Assembly (NCBI RefSeq): GCF_003056305.1
Contig: NZ_PYVX01000002.1
Span: 248,001 to 312,000 of the forward strand
Source: Halomonas denitrificans
GTDB taxonomy: Bacteria > Pseudomonadota > Gammaproteobacteria > Pseudomonadales > Halomonadaceae
Length of the DNA stretch: 64,000 bases
Reading direction: 5' to 3'
Below, piece after piece: positions 34,459 through 43,048 of the stretch (position 1 is the first letter of the stretch; every line of letters begins with the position of its first letter). The notes below the pieces were generated by a model, which had not been told where the DNA came from, searched no databases, and worked only from the letters and a program-made list of their open reading frames with translations. The translations under genes were made by a program, and so were the position numbers.

Positions 34459-35670
34459 ATGGAAACGGGAAGCGGCGTGCAGGCCTGGCTGCCGGTGGCG
34501 GTGTCGCCCAGCGCGACGGCGCTGATCCTGCTGGGGGTGATTCTCTCCTCGAGCATCTTCGCCGATGCCGTGGCACGGCGCACCCGGCTGCCGCGCATCT
34601 CGCTGCTGGTGATGGTCGGCGTGGGCGTGGCCGTCATCCAGCAGTGGGTGCTCGGGGCGCCGGAGCCTCGCCCCCTGGACGGCCTCGGCGAGCCGCTGAT
34701 CCAGGTGGCGCTGGTGATGGTGGCCTTCCTGCTCGGCGGCGAGCTGACCCGCGAGCGCCTGCAGAGCATCGGTCCGCTGCTGCTGATCCTGTCGCTCTCG
34801 GTGATCGGGGTGGGCGCCCTGGCCGTCGGCGTCGGCCTGCTGGCGCTGGGCTTCCCGCTGGTGGTCGCGGTGTCGCTGGCGGCGATCTCGGTGGCCACCG
34901 ATCCGGCGGCCGTCCAGGAGACGGTGCACGCCAGCGGCGACAGCCGGCTGCGCGCGCGGCTGCTGCTGGGGATCGTGGCCATCGACGACGGCTGGGGCAT
35001 CGTGGTCTTCGGCCTGGCCATGGCGGGTCTGGGCTGGGGGCTCTCCGGTGCCGGGGGCGGCGAGCGGGCCCTGCTGGAGGCCGGCTGGGAGCTGGGCGGC
35101 GCGCTGCTACTCGGCGCCGCGGTGGGCCTGCCCGCCGCCTGGCTGACCGGGCGGCTGAAACCCGGCGAGCCGACTCAGGTCGAGGCCCTGGCGCTGATCC
35201 TGCTGCTGGCCGGGCTCTCGGCTTGGCTGGGGGTCTCGTCGCTGCTGGCCGCGATGATCACCGGGGTGCTGGTCGCCAACCTCTCCACCCACCACACCCG
35301 CTCCTTCAACGAGATCGAGCACATCGAGTGGCCCTTCCTGGTCTTCTTCTTCGTGCTCTCCGGGGCCAGCATCGACCTCTATCACCTGGACGACGCCCTC
35401 GGCCTGACCCTGGCCTACATCCTGCTGCGCCTGCTGGGGCGCTACCTGGGCGGGATGCTGGGGGTGCGCCTGGCGCGGGAGCGCCAGGCGGAGCTGCCGC
35501 GCAACATCGGCCTGGCCCTGACGCCCCAGGCCGGGGTGGCGATGGGCATGGCGCTGCTCGCCGCCGAGCAGTTCCCCGCCTACGGGTCTCTGCTGCTCTC
35601 CGCGGTGGTGGGCTCGACGGTGGTCTTCGAGATCCTCGGGCCCGTGCTGGTGCGGCGGGTGCTGAGATAG
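34459..35670 (+). CDS. CPA1-type cation:proton antiporter
   Basis: This protein has about 403 residues from ATG 34459, which has GGGAG upstream; an in-frame GTG at 34411 is possible. It has some 12 hydrophobic segments with antiporter signatures: ISVATDPAAVQETVHASG, GIVAIDDGWGIVVFGLAMAG, and FLVFFFVLSGASIDLYHL. It exchanges Na+ or K+ for protons, useful for salt and pH balance in a halophile. There is no C-terminal TrkA regulatory domain. It is a single-gene unit. Confidence 0.9.
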   Translation: METGSGVQAWLPVAVSPSATALILLGVILSSSIFADAVARRTRLPRISLLVMVGVGVAVIQQWVLGAPEPRPLDGLGEPLIQVALVMVAFLLGGELTRERLQSIGPLLLILSLSVIGVGALAVGVGLLALGFPLVVAVSLAAISVATDPAAVQETVHASGDSRLRARLLLGIVAIDDGWGIVVFGLAMAGLGWGLSGAGGGERALLEAGWELGGALLLGAAVGLPAAWLTGRLKPGEPTQVEALALILLLAGLSAWLGVSSLLAAMITGVLVANLSTHHTRSFNEIEHIEWPFLVFFFVLSGASIDLYHLDDALGLTLAYILLRLLGRYLGGMLGVRLARERQAELPRNIGLALTPQAGVAMGMALLAAEQFPAYGSLLLSAVVGSTVVFEILGPVLVRRVLR

Positions 35671-35682
35671 CGGATACGAAAA

Positions 35683-35704
35683 CGGCCGCCAACCGGGGCG
35701 GCCG
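35683..35704 (-). terminator. Terminator of the yeiH-like gene
   Basis: CGGCCGCC and GGCGGCCG pair around AACCGG. On the minus strand TTTTCG follows, so it mainly serves the yeiH-like gene. Confidence 0.65.
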
Positions 35705-35742
35705 ACTCGAGGGTCGATCGGCGAAGGACGCCGCCGCGTCAT

Positions 35743-36738
35743 TCAGCCCATCAGCAGGCGGCTGGCCAGGAAACCGCCGCCGAGCAGCAGCACGAACAGC
35801 GTCAGTGCCAGGATGAAGGGGCGCAGGCCGAGGCTTTTCAGCTTCTCGATCCGGGTCTCGTAGCCCAGCGCCGCCATGGCCATGGTCAGCGCCAGCTGGC
35901 CGGCCAGCACCAGGCCGTCGTGGAGGGGGGCGGGCAGGCGCACGAAGCTGTTGAAGACCACCATGGCCATGAAGCCGAAGGCGAACCAGGGGATCACCAG
36001 GCCGCCGCCGGCCGCCTGCGCCTCGCCGCCCTCGCGGCGGCGCATCCACCACTGGCCGACGATCAGCAGGAAGGGCACCAGCAGCATCACCCGCACCAGC
36101 TTGACGATCACCGCGTTGGCCAGGGCATCGGGGCCCACCGCCTCGCCGGCGGCCACCACCTGGGCGACCTCGTGAACGGTGGCGCCGATATAGACGCCGT
36201 AGAGGCCCTCCTCCATGCCCAGCAGCGGATAGAGCAGCGGGTAGAGCAGCATCGCCAGCGAGCCGAACAGCACCACCGTGGCCACCGCCATGGAGGTGGC
36301 CGCCGGGCGCGAGCGGATGGTCGATTCGGTGGCCAGCACCGCGGCGGCGCCGCAGATGGCGCTGCCGGCGCTGGTCAGCAGGGTGGTCTCGCGGTCCATG
36401 CCCAGCACCCGGGTGCCGATCAGGTAGCCGGTGACCAGCACGCTCGTGATCACCAGCACGTCGAGCATCAGCACCCGGGGGCCCAGGGCGGCGACCTGCT
36501 GCAGGGTCAGCGAAAGGCCGAACAGCACGATGCCGCTGCGCAGCAGCCAGCGGGTGGCGAACTTGAGCCCCGGGGCGGTGTGCTGAAGGCGCCCGGCCAG
36601 CGGGGTGTTGCCAACCAGGATGCCCAGCAGCAGCGCCACCACCAGGGGGCTGATGCCGGCGCCGGCCAGCAGGGGGAGTTGCGCCAGTCCGAAGCCAACG
36701 ACGGTCAGGGCGGTACAGACCGCCAGGCCTTGCCTCAT
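35743..36738 (-). CDS. yeiH: YeiH-family putative sulfate exporter
   Basis: This 331-residue membrane protein has about ten helices and the UPF0324/YeiH pattern: SPLVVALLLGILVGNTPL, RSGIVLFGLSLTLQQV, TSAGSAICGAAAVLATES and GATVHEVAQVVAAGEAVG. Members are thought to move sulfate or related anions, but substrates are poorly tested. It diverges from a LysR regulator, the same arrangement as yeiH-yeiE in enterobacteria. A LysR-type T-N11-A site lies between the two. Confidence 0.88.
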   Translation of the reverse strand: MRQGLAVCTALTVVGFGLAQLPLLAGAGISPLVVALLLGILVGNTPLAGRLQHTAPGLKFATRWLLRSGIVLFGLSLTLQQVAALGPRVLMLDVLVITSVLVTGYLIGTRVLGMDRETTLLTSAGSAICGAAAVLATESTIRSRPAATSMAVATVVLFGSLAMLLYPLLYPLLGMEEGLYGVYIGATVHEVAQVVAAGEAVGPDALANAVIVKLVRVMLLVPFLLIVGQWWMRRREGGEAQAAGGGLVIPWFAFGFMAMVVFNSFVRLPAPLHDGLVLAGQLALTMAMAALGYETRIEKLKSLGLRPFILALTLFVLLLGGGFLASRLLMG

Positions 36739-36796
36739 GATGCTCTCCTCTCGAGGGAATGATCGGGGCTATGCTAGGCGAGGCTCAGGTCGTATG

Positions 36797-36812
36797 GTTA
36801 TCAGTTAATAAC
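36797..36812. promoter_or_regulatory. LysR-type operator GTTAT-N6-ATAAC
   Basis: A perfect interrupted palindrome with a T-N11-A core lies in the 99-base gap between the yeiH-like gene and the LysR gene. The position fits autoregulation and control of the transporter by the adjacent regulator. Confidence 0.6.
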
Positions 36813-36837
36813 GAACTGGCTTTTCGGAAAAACCGAT

Positions 36838-37755
36838 ATGACTCCCACGGTGAGTTTTCGACAGCTGCAGGTCTTCGCCGCGGTGGCGCGACTCGGCACG
36901 GTCAGCGCGGCCGCCGTCGAGCTCAGCCTCTCCCAGTCGGCGACCAGCCAGGCGCTCTCGGACCTCGAGCGGCACCTGGGGATCGCGCTCTTCGAGCGGC
37001 TGGGGCGCCGCCTGCACCTCAACGACCTGGGGCGCCGGCTGCTGCCCCGGGCCGAGGAGCTGCTGGACGGCGTCGCCGGCTTCGTGGCCGAGGCCACCGA
37101 GCCCGAGGGGCGGCTGCAGGGCGTGCTCAGCGTCTCCGCCAGCGCCACCGTGGGCACCTACCTGCTGCCGGCCCTGGCCGGCCGCTTCAGCGAGGCGCAC
37201 CCGGCGGCGGACCTGCGGCTCAGGCTGCGCAACACCTTCGAGGTGATCACCGACGTGCTGCGCCTGGAGGCGGACCTGGGGCTGATCGAGGGGGAGTGTC
37301 GTGAGCCGGCGCTGGCCAGCGAGCCCTGGTGCGAGGACCGCATGGTGGTGGTGGCCGCACCGGGCCATGCGCTGGCCCGGCGCGGCCGGCTCGACGAGGC
37401 GGCGCTGGCCGAGGCCGACTGGATCCTGCGCGAGACCGGCTCGGGCACCCGCGGCGTCTTCGAGCAGGCGATGCGCGCCCGGGGTGCGCCGCCCAAGGTG
37501 CGCATGGAGCTCGGTCAGCACGAGGCGATCAAGCAGGCGGTGCGGGCCGGCCTGGGGCTCGGCTGCCTGTCGCGGCTGAGCGTGGCCGGCGAGCTCGAGC
37601 GTGGCGAATTGATCGCCCTGGAGACGCCGCTGCGACTGCGCCGCACCTTCTCCCTGGTCTGGCACCCGCAGCGCTATCGCAGCCCGCTATGGCAGGCCTT
37701 CAAGGTGTTCCTGGTGGAGGCCCGCCACTCAGGCCAGCCCGCCGCTGAGCCCTAG
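36838..37755 (+). CDS. LysR-family regulator (YeiE-like)
   Basis: This 305-residue regulator has an N-terminal winged helix-turn-helix (FRQLQVFAAVARLGTVSAAA, then LSLSQSATSQALSDLERHLG) and a C-terminal effector domain starting near residue 90. Sequence and context suggest YeiE, which in enterobacteria controls yeiH-type and sulfite-related genes. It is divergent from the yeiH-like gene, and its last 27 bases overlap the end of the convergent traX-like gene. The effector is unknown. Confidence 0.9.
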   Translation: MTPTVSFRQLQVFAAVARLGTVSAAAVELSLSQSATSQALSDLERHLGIALFERLGRRLHLNDLGRRLLPRAEELLDGVAGFVAEATEPEGRLQGVLSVSASATVGTYLLPALAGRFSEAHPAADLRLRLRNTFEVITDVLRLEADLGLIEGECREPALASEPWCEDRMVVVAAPGHALARRGRLDEAALAEADWILRETGSGTRGVFEQAMRARGAPPKVRMELGQHEAIKQAVRAGLGLGCLSRLSVAGELERGELIALETPLRLRRTFSLVWHPQRYRSPLWQAFKVFLVEARHSGQPAAEP

Positions 37756-38538
37756 CCACAGGGCGATGGCCGCGAAGTGCCCGGGGTACCAGCCGAGCCA
37801 CAGCCGGCGCGGCATGGTGAACGGCACGGCCGGGGGCAGGCGGTGGGCACCGGCGGCCAGCAGCAGGATCGCCAGGCAGGTGGCGACGGTGAAGGACTTG
37901 GCCATGTCGGAGCTGTTCATCAGCCCGGCCACCGTCAGCACCGGCAGGGCCATGGCGGTGGCGGCGAGGCGCTCGGCGAGGGCCTCGCCGCCCTCGTGCA
38001 GGGCCCGCATGGCGACCATGTAGAACGGGATCATCAGCAGGCCCAGGTGGCTATACTCGACCCAGGGACCGGCCGCGGCCCAGGCGGCGACGGCGAGGCC
38101 GACCTCGGCGGCCAGGCGCGGGACGCCGAGCGCGCCGCGTTCGAGGCGCTCCCTGAGGGCCTGCAGCCAGACGCCGCCGGTCAGGCCGAGGGAGAGGGTG
38201 AAGCAGATGTTGAGGATCAGGCCATCCGCCTCCCGGGGCATCAGCATGTAGGGCAGCTGGGCCACCAGGCCGATCACCAGGATGCGCCGCGCGTAGCGCA
38301 GCGGGTTGCGGGTGTTGAAGAGACCGTGCCAGGCGACCATGGCGGCGAAGAGGGGGAAGGCGATGCGGCCGATGGAGGAGCCGGCCCAGCCCAGCCCCCA
38401 GTCGTCGGGGACGACGTAGCGGGCCAGGTGATCCACCGTCATGGTGACCAGGGCCAGCCACTGGCCCCAGCCGGTCCAGGTGGACGAAGGACGGTGCACG
38501 GCGGCGGTTCGGAAGGCGGCACTTTGCGGCTGAGTCAT
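37729..38538 (-). CDS. TraX-family membrane protein
   Basis: This 269-residue membrane protein has about eight helices and the TraX pattern: LALVTMTVDHLARYVVP, GSSIGRIAFPLFAAMVAWHG, and RRILVIGLVAQLPY. TraX acetylates F-pilin, but most chromosomal homologues have unknown acyltransferase-like roles. No conjugation genes are nearby, so a role in pilin modification is not supported. GAGG precedes ATG 38538. The 3' end overlaps the convergent LysR gene. Confidence 0.85.
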   Translation of the reverse strand: MTQPQSAAFRTAAVHRPSSTWTGWGQWLALVTMTVDHLARYVVPDDWGLGWAGSSIGRIAFPLFAAMVAWHGLFNTRNPLRYARRILVIGLVAQLPYMLMPREADGLILNICFTLSLGLTGGVWLQALRERLERGALGVPRLAAEVGLAVAAWAAAGPWVEYSHLGLLMIPFYMVAMRALHEGGEALAERLAATAMALPVLTVAGLMNSSDMAKSFTVATCLAILLLAAGAHRLPPAVPFTMPRRLWLGWYPGHFAAIALWLGLSGGLA

Positions 38539-38665
38539 CGGAACCTCGCTGAGTGGATGGGAACCGCATGGACCCGAGGCCCGCGAGGGAGTTCCGGGTC
38601 GCGATTCGGCAACAGGCGCGGGGCTCGCGCGTCGCCGGATCGCCACGGTGAAGGAGGGGCAGGCG

Positions 38666-39385
38666 ATGGTGATCGGACTGCTGCAGTGCGATGACGTGGC
38701 GCCCGAGCTGCGCGAGGTCCACGGCAACTATCCCGCGATGTTCGAGGCGCTCTTCCATCGCGTCGACCCGACCCTCGCGTTTCGCGTCTGGCGCTGCCTC
38801 GACGGCGAGATCCCCGACGATCCCGAGGCGGTGGACGCCTGGATGACCACGGGATCGAAGTTCGGGGTCAACGACGCGCGGCCCTGGCTCGCCGCGCTGG
38901 AGGCCTTCGTGCGCGACCTGTGGGCCGCGGGCAAGCCGCTGGTCGGCATCTGCTTCGGCCACCAGCTGATGGCCCAGGCCCTGGGCGGCGAGGTGGTGAA
39001 GAGCGAGCGGGGCTGGGGCGTGGGCCTCTCGTTCAACCGGGTGACCGAGCGCGCCGACTGGATGGTGCCCTGGCAGCCCGGCCTCGACCTGCTGGTCAGC
39101 CACCAGGACCAGGTGGCGCGCCTGCCCCCGGGGGCGCGGGTGCTCGGCGGCAGCGACTTCTGCCCCTGCTACCTGATGCAGCTCGGCGAGCACTTCCTCG
39201 GCGTGCAGGGCCACCCCGAGTTCACCAAGGCCTATTCCCGTGACCTGATGGCGCTTCGCGCCGACCAGGTCGGTCACCATCGGGTGCGCCAGGGCGAGGC
39301 GTCCCTCTCGGCCCCGGTGGACGATACCCTGATGGTGCGCTGGATCCTGGCCTTCCTGCGCCGGGCGATCGCTTCACGCCGCTAG
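38666..39385 (+). CDS. Class I glutamine amidotransferase (GMP synthase-like)
   Basis: This protein has 239 residues from ATG 38666, which has AAGGAGG eight bases upstream; an earlier GTG at 38648 is less likely. The nucleophile motif is GICFGHQLMAQALGG, and the catalytic His-Glu is in GVQGHPEFTKAYS. It resembles stand-alone GuaA-like amidotransferases that release ammonia from glutamine or hydrolyse gamma-glutamyl compounds. No synthetase partner gene is adjacent. Substrate unknown. Confidence 0.87.
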   Translation: MVIGLLQCDDVAPELREVHGNYPAMFEALFHRVDPTLAFRVWRCLDGEIPDDPEAVDAWMTTGSKFGVNDARPWLAALEAFVRDLWAAGKPLVGICFGHQLMAQALGGEVVKSERGWGVGLSFNRVTERADWMVPWQPGLDLLVSHQDQVARLPPGARVLGGSDFCPCYLMQLGEHFLGVQGHPEFTKAYSRDLMALRADQVGHHRVRQGEASLSAPVDDTLMVRWILAFLRRAIASRR

Positions 39386-39439
39386 CGCCGCTAGCGCCCG
39401 GCCGACAGCCGCGGCGCTGCTCGCTCGACGCCCCAACGC

Positions 39440-39469
39440 ACGACCGGGGCCCCTGCGGGCCCCGGTCGT
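39440..39469. terminator. Terminator between the amidotransferase and ABC genes
   Basis: ACGACCGGGGCCC and GGGCCCCGGTCGT form a 13-base stem around CTGC. It lies between convergent genes and can serve both; the T-run is weak. Confidence 0.75.
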
Positions 39470-39501
39470 TGTCGGAGGGTCGGCGCGTGGCGCCCTTGGA
39501 C

Positions 39502-40272
39502 TCAGTCCTCGCCGAAGTACTTGGCGTGGATCTCGTCGTAGGTACCGTCGGCCTTGAGGGTGGCCAGGGCCTCGTTGAAGGCGGCGGCCAGTTCCTTGTC
39601 ACGCTGGCGGAAGGCGATGCCGAAGCCCTCGCCGAAGTACTCCTTGGGCTCGGTGACCTTCTCGCCGACCACCTTGTAGTCGCCGGCGCCGCTCTCGAGC
39701 AGGGTGGACTTGCCGATCGGGAAGTCGAGGAAGGCGGCGTCGAGGCGGCCGGAGTCCATGTCCAGCACCATGTCGTCGGCGGTGGCGTAGCGGTTGACCT
39801 CGGCCACGTCGCCGTACATGTCGGTGACGTAGTTGTCCTGCAGGGTGCCGCGCTGCACGCCGAGGGTCAGGCCCTCGAGGGTCTCGTCGGACGGAGTGCC
39901 GATCTCGACGTCGGCGGGAGCGAACCAGGCCGAGGGCGGCGTGATGTAGGGGTCGGAGAACAGCACCTGCTCGCGACGCTGCTCGTTGATGGTCATGGAG
40001 GACATGATGGCGTCGTACTTGCGCGCCTGCAGGCCGGGGATGATGCCGTCCCAGCCCTGCACGACCCACTCGCACTGGATGCCGATCTCGGCACACAGGG
40101 CGTTGCCCAGGTCGATGTCGAAGCCGGTCAGCTCGCCCTCGGGGGTGCGGAACTCCATGGGCTCGTAGGGCACGTCGACGCCGATGCGAATGTCGCGGAC
40201 CTCGGCGTTGGCGCTGCCGGCGATCAGGGTGGCGCCGATGACGCCGAGACTCAGGAGGTGGTTCATTTTCAT
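39502..40272 (-). CDS. Amino-acid ABC transporter substrate-binding protein
   Basis: This 256-residue periplasmic protein has a signal peptide (MKMNHLLSLGVIGATLIAGS, cleavage near ANA-EV) and the family-3 solute-binding fold: IRIGVDVPYEPMEFRTPEGE, LTGFDIDLGNALCAEI and WDGIIPGLQARKYDAIMSSM. It resembles the lysine/arginine/ornithine binding proteins (HisJ, ArtJ, AotJ). It is the last gene of a four-gene operon with two permeases and an ATPase. The gap from the permease is about 145 bases, which may hold a processing or stem region. The nearby astE supports arginine or ornithine as a substrate. Confidence 0.92.
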   Translation of the reverse strand: MKMNHLLSLGVIGATLIAGSANAEVRDIRIGVDVPYEPMEFRTPEGELTGFDIDLGNALCAEIGIQCEWVVQGWDGIIPGLQARKYDAIMSSMTINEQRREQVLFSDPYITPPSAWFAPADVEIGTPSDETLEGLTLGVQRGTLQDNYVTDMYGDVAEVNRYATADDMVLDMDSGRLDAAFLDFPIGKSTLLESGAGDYKVVGEKVTEPKEYFGEGFGIAFRQRDKELAAAFNEALATLKADGTYDEIHAKYFGED

Positions 40273-40416
40273 GGGGGTTGTCCCTGTTGTTGGTGCGTTC
40301 ACCTTGTGGGTGCTGACTCGATCACGATATTCGATGATCGGGTCCATCGGAAGGGGCGAGCGCGTGATTCGAGCGCCCGCTTCCAACGCTTGTTTGACGC
40401 TCCTTGTCGTCGACGG

Positions 40417-41148
40417 TCAGCCGCTGGCCGGCTTGAGGTGCGCCAGCAGCCGCCTTTCCAGGTAGCGGAACAGGTAGAGGATCGCGAAGGTGAGGCAGAG
40501 GTAGATCGCCGCCACGAACAGGAAGGCATCGAAGGGCGCGTAGAAGCGCGCATAGACGAAGCGCGCCGCGCCGGTGAGGTCCATGATGGTGACTACGCTG
40601 GCGATGGCGCTGGCGTGGAGCATGAAGATCACCTCGTTGCCGTAGGCCGGCAGCGCCCGGCGGAAGGCGCTGGGCAGCACGATGCGCCGTAGCATCAGTC
40701 CCTTGGACATGCCGTAGGCGCGCGCCGCCTCGATCTCGCCGCGATCCGTGGACTTGATGGCGCCACGGAAGATCTCGGTGGTGTAGGCCGCGGTATTGAG
40801 GGTGAAGGCGATCAGCGCCGGCACGAAGGGCTCCTCGAGGATCACCCACAGCCAGGTCTCCTGGATGCCTTCGACGAAGACCACGCCGTAGTAGATCAGG
40901 TAGAGCTGGACCAGCAGCGGCGTGCCGCGGAACACGTAGCAGTAGAGGAAGATCGGCAGGCTCACCCAGCGGTACGTCGAGCCGCGGCCGATGGCCAGCG
41001 GCACCGCCAGCACCAGGCCGATGATCAGCGACAGGAACACCAGCTGCACGGTGGTGACCAGGCCCTCGCCGTAGTAGCCGAGGGTCTGCAGGGTGAAGAT
41101 GCTGTTGTCGGCCAGCCGGGCCTCCAGCCAGGTCATCAGGGCGTCCAT
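40417..41148 (-). CDS. Amino-acid ABC permease (HisM-like)
   Basis: This 243-residue inner-membrane subunit has five to six helices and the ABC permease loop IEAARAYGMSKGLMLRRIVLP. It starts MDALMTWLEARLADN and has PLAIGRGSTYRWVSLPIFLY. It pairs with the other permease encoded immediately upstream; the two genes overlap by one base, so they are co-translated. It forms half of the translocation pore for a basic amino acid. Confidence 0.92.
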   Translation of the reverse strand: MDALMTWLEARLADNSIFTLQTLGYYGEGLVTTVQLVFLSLIIGLVLAVPLAIGRGSTYRWVSLPIFLYCYVFRGTPLLVQLYLIYYGVVFVEGIQETWLWVILEEPFVPALIAFTLNTAAYTTEIFRGAIKSTDRGEIEAARAYGMSKGLMLRRIVLPSAFRRALPAYGNEVIFMLHASAIASVVTIMDLTGAARFVYARFYAPFDAFLFVAAIYLCLTFAILYLFRYLERRLLAHLKPASG

Positions 41149-41852
41149 CAGTCTGCCTCCCGGTAGCCGACGTTATAGCGTTTCTGCAGCCGCGCGAAGC
41201 CCCACTCGGAGACGCTGGCGATCAGCAGGTAGATGGCGGCCACGATGATCATGAAGGTGAACGGCTCGCGGGTCGCCTTGGAAGCCTCGGCGGCCACGCG
41301 GACCATGTCCGAGAGCCCGATCACCGAGACCAGCGCGGTGGTCTTGAGCAGCACCATCCAGTTGTTGGAGAGCCCCGGGATCGCATGGCGCATCATCTGC
41401 GGGAAGCGGATGCGCCGGAACACCAGCCACTGGTTCATGCCGTAGGCGCGGCCCGCCTCGATCTGGCCGCTGTCGACGGCCAGGAAGGCGCCACGGAAGG
41501 TCTCGCCCATGTAGGCGCCGAAGATCAGGCCGATGGTGAGCACCCCCGCCACGAACTCGTTGACGTTGATGAAGATGTCGATCCCGAAGTGGTTGTAGAG
41601 GGCATCGGTGATCTGGTTGATGCCGATCTGGCCGCCGAAGAACAGCAGCATCATCAGCACCAGGTCCGGCACGCCGCGGATGATGGTGGTGTAGAGGGTG
41701 CCGATGCGGTGGGCCACCCAGCTGCGCGACATCTTGGCGCTGGCGGTGAGAAGCCCCAGCACGATGGCCAGCGCCAGGGAGAGCACCCCCAGCTGGATGG
41801 TGATCATGGCGCCCTCGAAGAGGCGCGGGCCGTAGCCATGCAGGTCGATCAT
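41148..41852 (-). CDS. Amino-acid ABC permease (HisQ-like)
   Basis: This 234-residue permease starts MIDLHGYGPRLFEGAMITIQ and has the loop QIEAGRAYGMNQWLVFRRIR for contact with the ATPase. It forms a heterodimer with the next gene's product in the inner membrane. It follows the ATPase gene by 28 bases, and AAGGAGAG precedes its ATG. Confidence 0.92.
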   Translation of the reverse strand: MIDLHGYGPRLFEGAMITIQLGVLSLALAIVLGLLTASAKMSRSWVAHRIGTLYTTIIRGVPDLVLMMLLFFGGQIGINQITDALYNHFGIDIFINVNEFVAGVLTIGLIFGAYMGETFRGAFLAVDSGQIEAGRAYGMNQWLVFRRIRFPQMMRHAIPGLSNNWMVLLKTTALVSVIGLSDMVRVAAEASKATREPFTFMIIVAAIYLLIASVSEWGFARLQKRYNVGYREAD

Positions 41853-41880
41853 GTCTCTCTCCTTGTCCCGAGCCGGCCCA

Positions 41881-42651
41881 TCAGTGCTTGGGCGCCAGGA
41901 ACTGCTTGAGGCGCTCGGAGCGGGGGTTGCCGAGCACCTCGTCGGGCGGTCCGGCCTCCTCGACCTGGCCCTGGTGCAGATAGATCACCTGGGTGGAGAC
42001 ATCCCGGGCGAAGGCCATCTCGTGGGTCACCACGATCATGGTGCGCCCCTCCTTGGCGAGGTCGCGCATCACCTTGAGGACGTCGCCCACGAGCTCCGGA
42101 TCCAGCGCCGAGGTGGGCTCGTCGAACAGCATCACCTCCGGGTCCATGGCCAGCGCCCGGGCGATGGCGCCGCGTTGCTGCTGGCCGCCGGACATCTGGG
42201 CCGGGTAGTAGTCGGCGCGCTCGGCGAGGCCGACCCGCTCGAGCAGCTCGCGGGCATGGGCGATCGCCTCCTGCTTGGGCTTGCCGAGCACGTGGACCGG
42301 GGCCTCGATGATGTTCTCGAGCAACGTCATGTGGGCCCAGAGGTTGAAGCCCTGGAAGACCATGGAGAGCTTGGCGCGCATGCGCACCACCTGCTTCCAG
42401 TCGGCCGGCTCGCGGCCGTGCTTGGTCTCCTTGAAGCGGATCTGTTCGCCGTGGACGATCAGGTCGCCCTCGTTGGGCTGCTCGAGCAGGTTCATGCAGC
42501 GCAGGAAGGTACTCTTGCCGGAGCCGGAGGCTCCGATCAGGGTGATCACATCGCCCTTGTGGGCCTTCAGGGAGAGGCCCTTGAGGACTTCGGTATCGCC
42601 GAAGCGCTTGGTGATATTGCGCACTTCCAGCGGAATCGGGGTATCGGCCAT
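41881..42651 (-). CDS. Amino-acid ABC transporter ATP-binding protein (HisP-like)
   Basis: This 256-residue ATPase has Walker A GASGSGKST (residues 40-48), the signature MSGGQQQRGAIARALA, and Walker B VMLFDEPTSALDPE with the H-loop in TMIVVTHEMAFAR. It powers the two permeases next to it and is the first gene of the operon. It closely resembles HisP/AotP-type basic amino acid importers. A gap of almost 400 bases with several palindromes lies upstream and is the likely promoter region. Confidence 0.95.
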   Translation of the reverse strand: MADTPIPLEVRNITKRFGDTEVLKGLSLKAHKGDVITLIGASGSGKSTFLRCMNLLEQPNEGDLIVHGEQIRFKETKHGREPADWKQVVRMRAKLSMVFQGFNLWAHMTLLENIIEAPVHVLGKPKQEAIAHARELLERVGLAERADYYPAQMSGGQQQRGAIARALAMDPEVMLFDEPTSALDPELVGDVLKVMRDLAKEGRTMIVVTHEMAFARDVSTQVIYLHQGQVEEAGPPDEVLGNPRSERLKQFLAPKH

Positions 42652-42708
42652 GAAACGGGCTCCAGATCGTGGGTGGTCTGCCGCATCGAGGATCGGCCGG
42701 CGCGGGGC

Positions 42709-42721
42709 TGCGATCATCGCA
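42709..42721. promoter_or_regulatory. Palindrome TGCGAT-C-ATCGCA
   Basis: Perfect 6+1+6 palindrome 58 bases upstream of the ABC ATPase start. A sister site with the same core lies at 42842-42854. Likely operator; regulator unknown. Confidence 0.45.
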
Positions 42722-42841
42722 GGTCTGTGACCAGCATGCTTCCGTGATCAACATAGGTCCTTGATCGCCGCCGCGGCGTGATGGCCCGGGGCCGATGATC
42801 AACGTGGGGCCGGGCATCACAGAGGCCTGCGAGATGCGCGA

Positions 42842-42854
42842 CGCGATCATCGCG
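42842..42854. promoter_or_regulatory. Palindrome CGCGAT-C-ATCGCG
   Basis: Perfect 6+1+6 palindrome with the same GCGATCATCGC core as the site at 42709-42721, 133 bases away. Confidence 0.45.
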
Positions 42855-42894
42855 GGCCCGCGACAGCGGATCGGCGATCAAAAAGGAGGCGATT

Positions 42895-42978
42895 CTAACA
42901 GGCCGGAGACATTCCGGCAGGGGGCCACGACGTCTCGGCGAGTCCGGCGTGATCCAGGGGGCGCGGGGCATGGGTCAT
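42895..42978 (-). CDS. Possible 27-codon leader or remnant peptide
   Basis: A short frame starts with ATG after AGGAG at a seven-base spacing and encodes MTHAPRPLDHAGLAETSWPP plus seven more residues. It lies downstream of astE and about 240 bases before the ABC ATPase on the same strand. It is not recognised. The ribosome binding site is the only positive evidence, so it may be a leader peptide, the stub of a lost gene, or chance. Confidence 0.25.
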   Translation of the reverse strand: MTHAPRPLDHAGLAETSWPPAGMSPAC

Positions 42979-43048
42979 GGGGTGTCTCCTGTCTGTTGTT
43001 ATTGTCCGTGATGGGGGTCGGGCATGGCCCCCGGGCGGGGCCGGGCCA

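Larger units (their letters stand above)
42652..43048. other. Regulatory gap upstream of the ABC operon
   Basis: About 400 bases separate the ABC ATPase start from the astE stop. It holds two 13-base palindromes with the core GCGATCATCGC, two near-identical TGATCAAC motifs (42745, 42796), and a 27-codon open frame (42895-42978); each is listed or discussed separately. No other gene is recognised. Confidence 0.6.

Noticed and set aside
37729..38538. Conjugative element, suggested by TraX
   Set aside because: No other transfer, relaxase or integrase genes are visible; TraX-like proteins occur widely on chromosomes.
42709..42880. Replication origin, because of several GATC and palindromes
   Set aside because: No DnaA boxes or AT-rich unwinding region, and the position fits an operon promoter.
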